Source: Leptospira harrisiae (GTDB lineage Bacteria > Spirochaetota > Leptospiria > Leptospirales > Leptospiraceae). From it: a DNA stretch of 64,000 nucleotides. The stretch is from the NCBI RefSeq assembly GCF_002811945.1, contig NZ_NPDX01000001.1:248001-312000 (forward strand), read 5' to 3'. This document shows, piece by piece, positions 19,004 to 26,321 of this stretch. The notes beneath the pieces are model-generated. The model saw only the letters and a program-made list of their open reading frames with translations, was not told the DNA's origin and did no database searches. The position numbers and the translations under genes are program-made. Position 1 is the stretch's first letter; each line of letters opens with the position of its first letter.

Positions 19004-19507
19004 ATGGTCGCAAAAAAAGCAGTCAAGAAGCAGGCACCGCCCAAGAAAAAAGCGGTAGCCAAAGAAAAACCCAAGGACCTCAAGTCCGCTTCCCCGAAGG
19101 AAGACAAAAAAAAGGCAGTCGCTGGTGCAAAAGCTCCCGCTACGAAAGCGAAAGCTGTGCCTGCCCCTAAAGCCGCATCTGTCGCAGTAAAGGACAAACC
19201 GGCACCCGTCACGAAGGCACCTGCGGTCAAAATTGATCCCAACAACCCTCTCGGCAAAAAATTCAATTGTTACTCTTGTGGAACTAAGTTTTACGATTTG
19301 TACAAACCGGAAAAAAAATGCCCGAAATGTGGTGCAGACCAATTGGCCAAACCCGCTATCAAATCCCGAATGGCTGCCATCCGCAGTTCGGAATACGAAG
19401 TGGAAGAAGAGGAAGAGCCAGTTCTAGAAGATGATGAACTCATGGAAGAAACAGAAGAATTGGAAGAGACCGAAGAAGAGGAGGTCGTAGCCGAGGAAGA
19501 GGAGTGA
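19004..19507 (+). CDS. FYDLN-type zinc-ribbon protein with basic N-terminus and acidic C-terminus
   Basis: A 167-residue protein of three parts. Residues 1-80 are Lys/Ala/Pro-rich, resembling histone-H1-like tails. Residues 85-112 hold a four-cysteine zinc ribbon (C89, C92, C106, C109) containing FYDLY, as in the FYDLN_acid family (TIGR02300). Residues 131-167 are almost all Glu/Asp. The family occurs mainly in alphaproteobacteria without an assigned function; nucleic-acid or ribosome contact is an inference from the charge layout. Its stop overlaps the GTG start of miaA by 4 bp. Confidence 0.8.
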   Translation: MVAKKAVKKQAPPKKKAVAKEKPKDLKSASPKEDKKKAVAGAKAPATKAKAVPAPKAASVAVKDKPAPVTKAPAVKIDPNNPLGKKFNCYSCGTKFYDLYKPEKKCPKCGADQLAKPAIKSRMAAIRSSEYEVEEEEEPVLEDDELMEETEELEETEEEEVVAEEEE

Positions 19508-20394
19508 TCCTCCCTGTCCTAGGTGGCCCCACCGGTTCTGGAAAAACCGCTCTCACACAAGTCCTCGACCCAAAACGTTTCGAAATTGTTTCATTTGACT
19601 CACGCCAAGTCTACCGGGATCTACCGGTAGGCACAACGGCACCCACTCCTTCAGAGTCCAATTACATCCGCCACTGGCTCGTTGGTTTTTTAAACGCAAA
19701 CGAATCCATCAATGCAAGCCAATTTTCGATCTGGGCCAGAGAGGCCATAAACGACATTCGTAATCGCGGAAAAATTCCTTTTCTCATTGGAGGCACTGGC
19801 TTTTACCTCCGTGCCTTTTTATTAGGGATGTATCCCGTACCAAATGTACCCAAAGAAACTAAAGATTATGTTTTGGAACTTTCTTTAGAGGAAGCAAGGA
19901 CTCAACTTTTTGCCAAAGATCCCAAAGCACTCGCTTCCTTGTCACCACAAGATGGATATAGAATCAAAAGGGCGTTGGAAGTTGTACTCACCGGTGTTTT
20001 GTGGTCCGATGTTTCCAAAGAAACGGTGGGTGGGTATTTAAGCGAATATCCAAACCTCCAAGTGGTTGGACATTGTTTGGACTGGCCACGTGAAATTCTC
20101 TACCGAAGGATCAACCGACGAGTGGAAGAGATCACCACGGGTATGTTAGCGGAGACAAAAGAAGTGGTTTCTAAATACGGAGCTGACTGCCCGGGGTTAC
20201 GAACCTTAGGTTACAATTTTGCGCTTGCTTTCTTAAATGGAACCATAGACAGTAATACATTCATTGAGCAGCTTGCCCAAAGCCATCGGAATTATGCAAA
20301 ACGACAGATCACTTGGTTCAAAAAAGATCCGTTACTTTCGCCCATTTCCTTCGAAGCAGCTGTCCAACTGTATACAAATATAGAAAAAATATAG
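19504..20394 (+). CDS. miaA: tRNA dimethylallyltransferase
   Basis: Adds the dimethylallyl group to A37 of tRNAs that read codons starting with U. The P-loop GGPTGSGKT is at residues 7-15, followed by the family motifs [15 protein letters not shown] (DSRQVY) and [23 protein letters not shown] and TLGYNFA mark the C-terminal part. The start is GTG, overlapping the upstream stop (GTGA). It lies directly before hfq, an arrangement conserved in many bacteria. Confidence 0.95.
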   Translation: MILPVLGGPTGSGKTALTQVLDPKRFEIVSFDSRQVYRDLPVGTTAPTPSESNYIRHWLVGFLNANESINASQFSIWAREAINDIRNRGKIPFLIGGTGFYLRAFLLGMYPVPNVPKETKDYVLELSLEEARTQLFAKDPKALASLSPQDGYRIKRALEVVLTGVLWSDVSKETVGGYLSEYPNLQVVGHCLDWPREILYRRINRRVEEITTGMLAETKEVVSKYGADCPGLRTLGYNFALAFLNGTIDSNTFIEQLAQSHRNYAKRQITWFKKDPLLSPISFEAAVQLYTNIEKI

Positions 20395-20415
20395 AGAATT
20401 CACTCGGGATGTCCA

Positions 20416-20667
20416 ATGTCGGCAAAAAATAATATCCAAGACCAACTTCTAAATACAGCAAGAAAGGAAAAAATTGATCTCACCATTTACTTGTTAAACG
20501 GAGTACCGCTGAAGGGAAAGGTTGTCAGCTTTGACAACTTCACAATCATCTTAGAAAACGATAACAAACAGAATTTGGTTTACAAACACGCCATTTCTAC
20601 CATCATCCCAGCAAAACCCATCAAACTTCACAGTGAAGAAACACCGAAGGAAGCCGGAGGGACTTAA
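20416..20667 (+). CDS. hfq: RNA chaperone Hfq
   Basis: Hexameric Sm-like protein that pairs small RNAs with mRNAs. The 83 aa include the Sm1 region ([19 protein letters not shown], 22-40) and an Sm2 motif LVYKHAIST (54-62) matching the bacterial YKHAIS consensus. The distal-face QDQLLN near the N-terminus is conserved. It starts 21 bp after miaA. Its presence implies sRNA-based regulation in this organism. Confidence 0.96.
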   Translation: MSAKNNIQDQLLNTARKEKIDLTIYLLNGVPLKGKVVSFDNFTIILENDNKQNLVYKHAISTIIPAKPIKLHSEETPKEAGGT

Positions 20668-20719
20668 CTCTTTTCTGGTTTTCCTCTGTTTCGCTTGCTA
20701 AATTCTGGTTCCAAACCCT

Positions 20720-21790
20720 ATGGCAAAATTACCTAAAGAATCCCCGGTTGTCCTCATTATGGCTGGTGGAAAGGGGGAGAGGTTTTGGCCTCGCTCCCGC
20801 ACCAATTCCCCAAAACAACTTCAAAAAGTTTATTCTAATAAAACCCTTCTACGTGAGACCATTGACCGCGCTCTCACCATCACCACACTAGACCGAATTT
20901 ATATTGGAACGAATGCCAACCTTAAGGCAGAAATTCTCAAAAAAGATCCTAAATTTCCTTCTACCAATTTCATTTTAGAGCCGGAAGGAAAAAACACTGC
21001 CCCCATCATTGCACTCTCAGCTCTTTATTTTCAGAAAAAATTTGGAAATCCAAACTTAATCGTTTTGTCTGCTGATGCCTTTATTGATCCGATCAAAGAA
21101 TTTACAAAAACCATTGAACAAGCCTTATACGAGACTGAAAATGGAATGGTTCTACTTGGGGTCAAACCAAACCGACCAGAAGTAGGTTATGGATATATTA
21201 GCACTGGAAAACCAACTGATGTTGGTTATACGGTAAAAGCGTTTTTTGAAAAACCTGATTTTAAAACGGCTCTAAAATACATAAAGAAAAAGAATTTTTA
21301 TTGGAACCCAGGGATTTTCCTTTTCCGTACAGAAACCATTCTTTCCGAATTAGAACGGCATGCTCCTCATATTCTAAATCCTTTAAAAAATGGATTTCCT
21401 TTTAAGAGTTTTGGGGATTTAAAAACTGCCTTCCAAATGCTTCCTTCCGAGGCGATTGATACTGCGATTATGGAAAAATCCAATCGGATTCGTATGGTAG
21501 AAGCCACATTCAATTGGGACGATGTAGGTTCTTGGATGTCTCTCGAACGAATTTTACCTGGTGATAAAGATAAAAACCACCACCAAGGAAAAGAAGTTCT
21601 CTACCATAAGGCTTCAGGAAATATTTCTTCCGTCCAAAAGGAACTCATTGCCTTTCTTGGAGTAAAGGATCTCATTGTTGTAGAAGAACCAGATGTTCTT
21701 CTTGTCACTTCGCGTGACGGAGTGGGTGATATCAAAGCGATGTTATCCACAATGAGGAAAAATAAAGTTTTACAAAAGTACCTCGACTAG
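20720..21790 (+). CDS. manC: Mannose-1-phosphate guanylyltransferase
   Basis: Makes GDP-mannose from mannose-1-phosphate and GTP for glycan synthesis. The N-terminal nucleotidyltransferase signature is [14 protein letters not shown] then SPKQL (about 13-32). [15 protein letters not shown] and FEKPDFKTA follow, with WNPGIFLF and WDDVGSW at the sugar site. At 356 aa it is the short monofunctional form, without the C-terminal phosphomannose isomerase domain. It begins 52 bp after hfq. Confidence 0.9.
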   Translation: MAKLPKESPVVLIMAGGKGERFWPRSRTNSPKQLQKVYSNKTLLRETIDRALTITTLDRIYIGTNANLKAEILKKDPKFPSTNFILEPEGKNTAPIIALSALYFQKKFGNPNLIVLSADAFIDPIKEFTKTIEQALYETENGMVLLGVKPNRPEVGYGYISTGKPTDVGYTVKAFFEKPDFKTALKYIKKKNFYWNPGIFLFRTETILSELERHAPHILNPLKNGFPFKSFGDLKTAFQMLPSEAIDTAIMEKSNRIRMVEATFNWDDVGSWMSLERILPGDKDKNHHQGKEVLYHKASGNISSVQKELIAFLGVKDLIVVEEPDVLLVTSRDGVGDIKAMLSTMRKNKVLQKYLD

Positions 21791-21827
21791 AAATTTGACA
21801 GAACAGGCTTGATATAAGGAGGAAGGA

Positions 21828-21920
21828 ATGCCTTCCGGAAAAAAGAGAAAGCGTAGAAAAATCGCAACCCACAAACGTAAGAAAAAACGCAGAGCCAACA
21901 GACACAAAAAGAAGAAATAA
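21828..21920 (+). CDS. Very small basic protein, AURKAIP1/COX24 (mS38-like) family, 30 aa
   Basis: ATG at 21828 is preceded by a near-perfect ribosome binding site (AAGGAGG, about 7 nt away). The 30-residue product is two-thirds Lys/Arg/His and begins MPSGKKRKRRKIATHKRKKK, the pattern of bacterial COX24/AURKAIP1-domain proteins. These are related to mitoribosomal mS38 and to the small-subunit protein bS22. A ribosome-bound role is therefore likely. It lies between manC and a membrane-protein gene on the same strand. Confidence 0.8.
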   Translation: MPSGKKRKRRKIATHKRKKKRRANRHKKKK

Positions 21921-21961
21921 TCTTTCTTCAGTGACTTAATGTTTCCTCCGATAGATTTGTT

Positions 21962-22699
21962 ATGAAACAAGTCTGGAGGAAACAGAAACCCCGCACACCC
22001 GGTTTCATCCGAGCATTTACCATGGAAACACCTCTCGGGGATGTCCTGGAGGCTGAGTTCAACTTTCATGAACGACTCGTTCGGTTAGCTGTAGAAATCA
22101 AAGAAGAAAAGGGACGTATGTATGGTGCTACCGTAAAAAACGGCACTGTACAAGGTGAGAAGGACATTACTTCTGGCCGTGCTTATCCCGTCTTTCGGAA
22201 GATTTGGCCCTTTCGCGAATACTTTAGTACCCTCCCTGATAAAGACATGCTTGCATGCATTGGAGGGGCGTACGAAATTTATCCCCCCTTTGTACCTGAT
22301 GCCCAAGAGAAAGTTCGTTCCAAAAGATATCCTTTGGAATCGGCACTTTTCCCCTCAACTCGTTATGATTCTATTTTTGGGATTGTTCGCGAAACTCGTT
22401 TCCAACGTTGGAGAAGAAAGCGCCAAGAGGCAAGAGAGGCACGAGGATCGCTCTGGTTGCGTTTTAAGAGGCGGGTCTGGGGAGATTTGCAAGATGTCTG
22501 TATGGGCATCGGATTTGGATGTTTGGTCTATTATCTTTACTATGATTATGTCGTATTAGGGCTGACTCTAGGGATCTTAGGTATGACTGCCGGACTCCTG
22601 GATTTTCTTGTGAGAAAACGTTCTGTCTTAATGACAAAAGTGTTGTCATTTCTTAGTTTCGGTTCATATTTTTTCTATAATGGCTACGTCTACTTTTAG
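21962..22699 (+). CDS. Hypothetical protein with C-terminal membrane helices, 245 aa
   Basis: Not recognised. A mixed soluble N-terminal part (1-150) is followed by a very basic linker (RFQRWRRKRQEAREARG, about 147-163) and two or three hydrophobic helices at about 178-245. The layout suggests a cytoplasmic domain tethered to the inner membrane. It starts 41 bp after the small basic protein gene and ends in a 9-bp hairpin. Confidence 0.65.
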   Translation: MKQVWRKQKPRTPGFIRAFTMETPLGDVLEAEFNFHERLVRLAVEIKEEKGRMYGATVKNGTVQGEKDITSGRAYPVFRKIWPFREYFSTLPDKDMLACIGGAYEIYPPFVPDAQEKVRSKRYPLESALFPSTRYDSIFGIVRETRFQRWRRKRQEAREARGSLWLRFKRRVWGDLQDVCMGIGFGCLVYYLYYDYVVLGLTLGILGMTAGLLDFLVRKRSVLMTKVLSFLSFGSYFFYNGYVYF

Positions 22700-22705
22700 A
22701 CGTAG
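22684..22705 (+). terminator. Perfect 9-bp hairpin at the gene end
   Basis: CTACGTCTA (22684-22692) and TAGACGTAG (22697-22705) enclose CTTT; the stop codon of the preceding gene is inside the stem. No T-run follows, so it may attenuate rather than end transcription into cheW. Confidence 0.45.
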
Positions 22706-22729
22706 GCTAGAAAATTGTAGAAAAGTTAT

Positions 22730-23206
22730 ATGGCAAAAGAAACATCATCGGCAAACCAATTCATTCATGAGCAGTACATTATATTCAATTTGGGCGATGA
22801 AGAATATGCCATTCCCATCACCATTGTCGAAGAAATTGTTAAAATCACCAACCTAATCCGTGTTCCACAGTCCAAAAGTTTTTTCGCTGGAATTATGGAC
22901 ATTCGTGGCAAAGTCGTTCGGATGATTGACTTAGCAAAACGGCTAAACATCAAAAATGTGAACGACACCGCAGATCGTGCAATTGTCATCAATGTTTCTG
23001 GAAAATCCATTGGGGTGATTGTGGACAAAGTATCGCATGTGGTTCATTTTCCGGCCAACCAAGTGGACCCACCACCACCTTCTGTCAAAGGGATTTCTTC
23101 TCGTTACATCACGGGTGTAGGTAAAAAAGACAATCGTTTCATTATCTTAATTGATATAGAAAAGATCCTAACAGTGGAAGAAGTTACTGAACTCGCAACC
23201 GCATAA
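22730..23206 (+). CDS. CheW-domain chemotaxis coupling protein
   Basis: Cytoplasmic adaptor that links chemoreceptors to the CheA kinase. The 158-aa protein is one CheW domain: [14 protein letters not shown] (start), IPxS-like [28 protein letters not shown] (about 44-71, with the RG turn), and [11 protein letters not shown] at the C-terminus. No other che gene is adjacent, so it may serve a dedicated receptor. Leptospira has several cheW copies, so no specific symbol is given. Confidence 0.9.
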   Translation: MAKETSSANQFIHEQYIIFNLGDEEYAIPITIVEEIVKITNLIRVPQSKSFFAGIMDIRGKVVRMIDLAKRLNIKNVNDTADRAIVINVSGKSIGVIVDKVSHVVHFPANQVDPPPPSVKGISSRYITGVGKKDNRFIILIDIEKILTVEEVTELATA

Positions 23207-23258
23207 CGTGTGATAGATACGATAAGTTCTTTCATTTTAAGAACATGATCAGCCGAAT

Positions 23259-23975
23259 ATGATTATCTCTAAGTTTTATTATTTAAGAAAAAATTTGTAC
23301 TCCATGGCAGAACTTGTTTTGGAACAGGTAATTCTTTTGAGTGAAGCTTTGGAAGCGGATGATTACGCACAAGCAGAACGCATTGTGGAACGTGATGATC
23401 TTATTGATGATTTAGAAAAGGAAAATGATAACCTTTCCCAAAATGCCATTTTGGAAGCAGTGAGTAACCGTAACATTCTTGGAATGGGTGATGTGGACAA
23501 TGATATTGTTTTAAAAAAAGACCCCCTTCGTTTTGCGCTCTCTGCCATTCGGATCACAAGAAATATGGAGCGGATGGGAGACCAAGTAGTCAACTGCGCT
23601 GATGTCTTCCGTCATAAAACCATTCGCAAAGGTCTTTTTAAAAATGAAGAACCTATGACACTCATCCTGTCCCGAGTGACTACTTTAGCAGGAATGGCTA
23701 TTGAATCTCTTGTGGAAGAAAAAGAAAGATTTATGGGAAGTGTTAATTCCTTAGAAGATGAATTAAATGCACTTTGTGACCAAGCCTTTCAAAAATATAG
23801 ATCGGTCCCTGATATGGAAAAACAGGAATTTGCTGATGTGTATCGGATCATTCTCGCATTAGAAAGATTAGGCGATTATGCTGTGAACGTAGCTGAAGAA
23901 CTTGTTCGACTCAATACTGGTAAAGACATTCGCCATTTAGAAAACATCGGAAATAATCGTAAACTCTACCAATAA
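23259..23975 (+). CDS. phoU: PhoU-type phosphate signalling protein
   Basis: Helical-bundle regulator of phosphate uptake and the PhoR/Pst complex. The 238 aa contain two PhoU repeats; each has the E/D-rich metal motif region ([16 protein letters not shown], about 43-58) and the R..ER.GD motif ([18 protein letters not shown] in repeat 1, [16 protein letters not shown] in repeat 2). The start is uncertain: ATG 23259 or 23304, neither with a clear ribosome binding site. No pst genes are adjacent. Confidence 0.88.
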   Translation: MIISKFYYLRKNLYSMAELVLEQVILLSEALEADDYAQAERIVERDDLIDDLEKENDNLSQNAILEAVSNRNILGMGDVDNDIVLKKDPLRFALSAIRITRNMERMGDQVVNCADVFRHKTIRKGLFKNEEPMTLILSRVTTLAGMAIESLVEEKERFMGSVNSLEDELNALCDQAFQKYRSVPDMEKQEFADVYRIILALERLGDYAVNVAEELVRLNTGKDIRHLENIGNNRKLYQ

Positions 23976-23982
23976 CTAAATA

Positions 23983-24024
23983 AAAGATACCAAAGTAGAA
24001 TTTTATCTACCAACTGGTATCTTT
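23983..24024. terminator. Nested double hairpin between convergent genes
   Basis: AAAGATACCA (23983-23992) pairs perfectly with TGGTATCTTT (24015-24024). Inside, GTAGA and TCTAC form a second stem around ATTTTA. The A-run on the left and T-run on the right make it a plausible bidirectional terminator for phoU and the lipoprotein gene at 24054. Confidence 0.7.
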
Positions 24025-24053
24025 CCCCAAAAATCTATTTATCTTAATAATTT

Positions 24054-24755
24054 TTATCGAATAGGATCTATGTCCAATTCGAATTCGAAATAATCTGGGT
24101 GTTTTAATAGGATAGGTTTGGTTCCTCGAATTAGTGAATGATGTAATTTTAAATTGTAGGTAGAGTTTGGGGCAATCCAATCTGTTGATTTTTCATACTC
24201 ATTTCTTATAAAACTTCGGTTTTCTCCATTACAACCTGCTGACAACGTGAATGCTTCTGGATATTCGGAAGGTTTGATAAATTGTTGATTTGTATTCCTG
24301 TCGTAGGATTGGTTCACTTTCCCATCTTTATTGTTTATATATAAGCGATAGTAAAATGGTTTATCGATCACTGGTAAAGAATTGATTTTTATACCAGAAT
24401 TAGCAGTCCAAAATTTTGTATCAAAAAGTTCAGGTGTTTTTTTGTAAGTTTCCCAAAGTCCCTTATTTTTAAGACCATATTCGAGGTTATAATCATTTAG
24501 TGGGAAATCGTATTGACATAATTGAATATGTACATATTGGTTGGTTAGATTTTTGAATCTAAGATTAACTTCGATATCAACAAAATCTCGATTCATTTGA
24601 GTGGCTTCCAAACCTTTCAAAGTTGTTTCTATTCCGTTTTTTACGAAAGACTTAATTGGTTTTTCTTTAAGAAGTTCGATTCCACCACTTGCACAAGAAA
24701 TAAATCCTATTGCAGTGAAACTTAATACCATAGTTGATTTGATAAATTGGTTCAT
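24054..24755 (-). CDS. Hypothetical lipoprotein, 233 aa
   Basis: The signal peptide has lipobox GFISC (C21) followed by ASGG. The mature part is beta-rich and unrecognised. AAGGAA precedes the ATG. It lies 16 bp downstream of the ankyrin lipoprotein gene on the same strand, so the two probably form an operon and may work together on the cell surface or in the periplasm. Confidence 0.7.
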   Translation of the reverse strand: MNQFIKSTMVLSFTAIGFISCASGGIELLKEKPIKSFVKNGIETTLKGLEATQMNRDFVDIEVNLRFKNLTNQYVHIQLCQYDFPLNDYNLEYGLKNKGLWETYKKTPELFDTKFWTANSGIKINSLPVIDKPFYYRLYINNKDGKVNQSYDRNTNQQFIKPSEYPEAFTLSAGCNGENRSFIRNEYEKSTDWIAPNSTYNLKLHHSLIRGTKPILLKHPDYFEFELDIDPIR

Positions 24756-24771
24756 GTTTTTAATTCCTTAA

Positions 24772-25686
24772 TTATTGACCGATCATTTTTTCTCGATTCG
24801 CTTCACGAGCATACCATTCGTAAATATTTTCACCTGATTCTACCCATTGGAATTCTGCTAAATGAAATTCCTTGATAGGTAAGTCTTTTCCTAAGGGGAG
24901 TAAGGTGGGCCTTTTTTTCCAATTGAGAATCATCGGAGTCCCTTGGTTTAAAAGAGGTCGCAATTCGTAGATTTCTCCAGTTGGGATGTGTTTGTATCTT
25001 CCATAAATTTGTGATTTTGTTTTTTCCAACTCTGCTTCCGAAAGTTCTCTTTTCTCTTTTGCTCCAGCGTCTGACAAAGCTTTTTTGATTCCTAGAAAAA
25101 TAGAAGGATCAGTATTATTTTCAATTTGATTCCATGTGAAGTAGTTATTTACTTGCCCGGCATTGTATAAATGAACATTTGCTCCATTTTGAATTAAAAA
25201 TTCTACAAGAGGTAGGTTTCCATTTTGTATGGCATTGGTAAGAGGAGTTCTATAAGATGCCGTTCGATAGTAATTATTGTAAATAATTGTTTTCCCTAAG
25301 TTGACATCTGCTCCTGCTTGTAATAAAAGTTTCGCAACAGGTATTGATTTTGCGTAAAAAATGGCCGTTTGTCCCAAATGATATCCAGACAATAAAGGCA
25401 TTGAATCTTCAACAAAACAAGAAGGGGATCTTAGATTTGGGTTTACTCCTTTATTCAATAGGAGTTTGACAATTTCCGGCTGGTCGGTTTCCACCGCTGT
25501 CATAAGAGGGCTTTTGCAATCGCCATCGAATTCCTCTAAGGATGATTTTGGATTTTCCGATATATAATTAGTAATTTTTGAAATATCTCTTTCTCGAATA
25601 ACAGATTGTATGCTGCTACAAGAAATATAGTAGAAGGAAAGAAAAAACACAGAAATTAAGATCTTTTTGGTTTTAGTGAACTGCAT
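24772..25686 (-). CDS. Ankyrin-repeat lipoprotein, 304 aa
   Basis: N-terminal signal with lipobox YISC (C23). Residues about 55-185 hold three to four ankyrin repeats, for example SPLMTAVETDQPEIVKLLL, GQTAIFYAKSIPVAKLLLQA and TPLTNAIQNGNLPLVEFLIQ. The C-terminal 90 residues are unrelated and end in a WVESGENIYEWYAREANRE segment. Likely a periplasmic protein-binding scaffold. First gene of a two-gene unit with the lipoprotein at 24054. Confidence 0.8.
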   Translation of the reverse strand: MQFTKTKKILISVFFLSFYYISCSSIQSVIRERDISKITNYISENPKSSLEEFDGDCKSPLMTAVETDQPEIVKLLLNKGVNPNLRSPSCFVEDSMPLLSGYHLGQTAIFYAKSIPVAKLLLQAGADVNLGKTIIYNNYYRTASYRTPLTNAIQNGNLPLVEFLIQNGANVHLYNAGQVNNYFTWNQIENNTDPSIFLGIKKALSDAGAKEKRELSEAELEKTKSQIYGRYKHIPTGEIYELRPLLNQGTPMILNWKKRPTLLPLGKDLPIKEFHLAEFQWVESGENIYEWYAREANREKMIGQ

Positions 25687-25749
25687 ATTTGCCTCAGTTT
25701 TTAAAAAATGGAAACCTAACGATAATTACAATTTTTTTTTTATATTTAA

Positions 25750-25966
25750 GAAAACTTTGCGATTGTTGATCAAGTTTTTTACGACACTGAAATTTTAATT
25801 AAATCGATGCACTTAGTCACAAAGGAAGAAATGAGTTCTTCCGTTAATCATTTAGCAAATGACACAGCGAAGTTCGTTGATGTCGGAAAAAACTGCTAAA
25901 TCCTCTGCAGAATTAAATTATCTAATTGTAGAATTGAACAAAGAATTATCTTTGTTTAAATTATGA
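25750..25966 (+). pseudogene. Frameshifted fragment resembling a methyl-accepting chemotaxis protein C-terminus
   Basis: A frame open from 25750 (after TAA at 25747) reads IVDQVFYDTEILIKS, then SSSVNHLANDTAKFVDVGK, and stops in a run of six A at 25887-25892. Removing one A joins it to TAKSSAELNYLIVELNKELS ending LFKL, a pattern like the last helix of chemoreceptors (sS.eL...L.....FK). The stop TGA overlaps the next gene's ATG by 4 bp, as in a normal operon. No upstream receptor sequence remains. Assignment is by eye and tentative. Confidence 0.45.
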
Positions 25967-26310
25967 TTTCAGCAACTTTCATTTTTAAACAAAAAAAATC
26001 AGATTCCGAATTTGAAACATTAGATCGGTCCATTGAATCCTTTGTCGAAAACCATCCTGAGTATCTTGGTAAGGATAGTTGGGTAAATATAGAAAAAGGA
26101 ACAATGGCTGTAGTGTATTATTTTCAATCGCATAAAGGTTTGGAAGCGCTAAAAACATTTTCTGATCATAAAACAGCAAAGTCTCAATATACTAAATGGT
26201 ATGAAGGTTATCAAGTGGTTATTGCTGAAGTAACCCATTGTTATGGTGATGGTAACATAGAACACGTAACAAATAGTGAATTTCGGAATCCAAATGGCAC
26301 TAATTTCTAG
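25963..26310 (+). CDS. ABM-like (dimeric alpha-beta barrel) protein, 115 aa
   Basis: Resembles antibiotic-biosynthesis monooxygenase-fold proteins. It begins with a beta strand (ISATFIFKQK), then a helix, a WVNIEKGTMAVVYYF strand pair and a HKTAKSQYTKWYEGYQVVIAEV end typical of these small dimeric barrels, some of which act on haem or quinones. The activity is not predictable. The ATG overlaps the stop of the receptor-like fragment upstream (ATGA), suggesting it was once translated after a longer gene. Confidence 0.6.
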   Translation: MISATFIFKQKKSDSEFETLDRSIESFVENHPEYLGKDSWVNIEKGTMAVVYYFQSHKGLEALKTFSDHKTAKSQYTKWYEGYQVVIAEVTHCYGDGNIEHVTNSEFRNPNGTNF

Positions 26311-26321
26311 ATATTAAATTG

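Noticed and set aside
18952..19266. Minus-strand frames opposite the FYDLN gene
   Set aside because: They are long only because the sense strand is rich in AAA/GCA/GAA codons; there is no start signal and the composition is unlike a protein.
25885..25893. Programmed -1 frameshift at the A-run in the receptor-like fragment
   Set aside because: A AAA AAC has the heptamer form, but the frame needed downstream is +1, not -1, so slippage of the usual kind would not produce the joined peptide.
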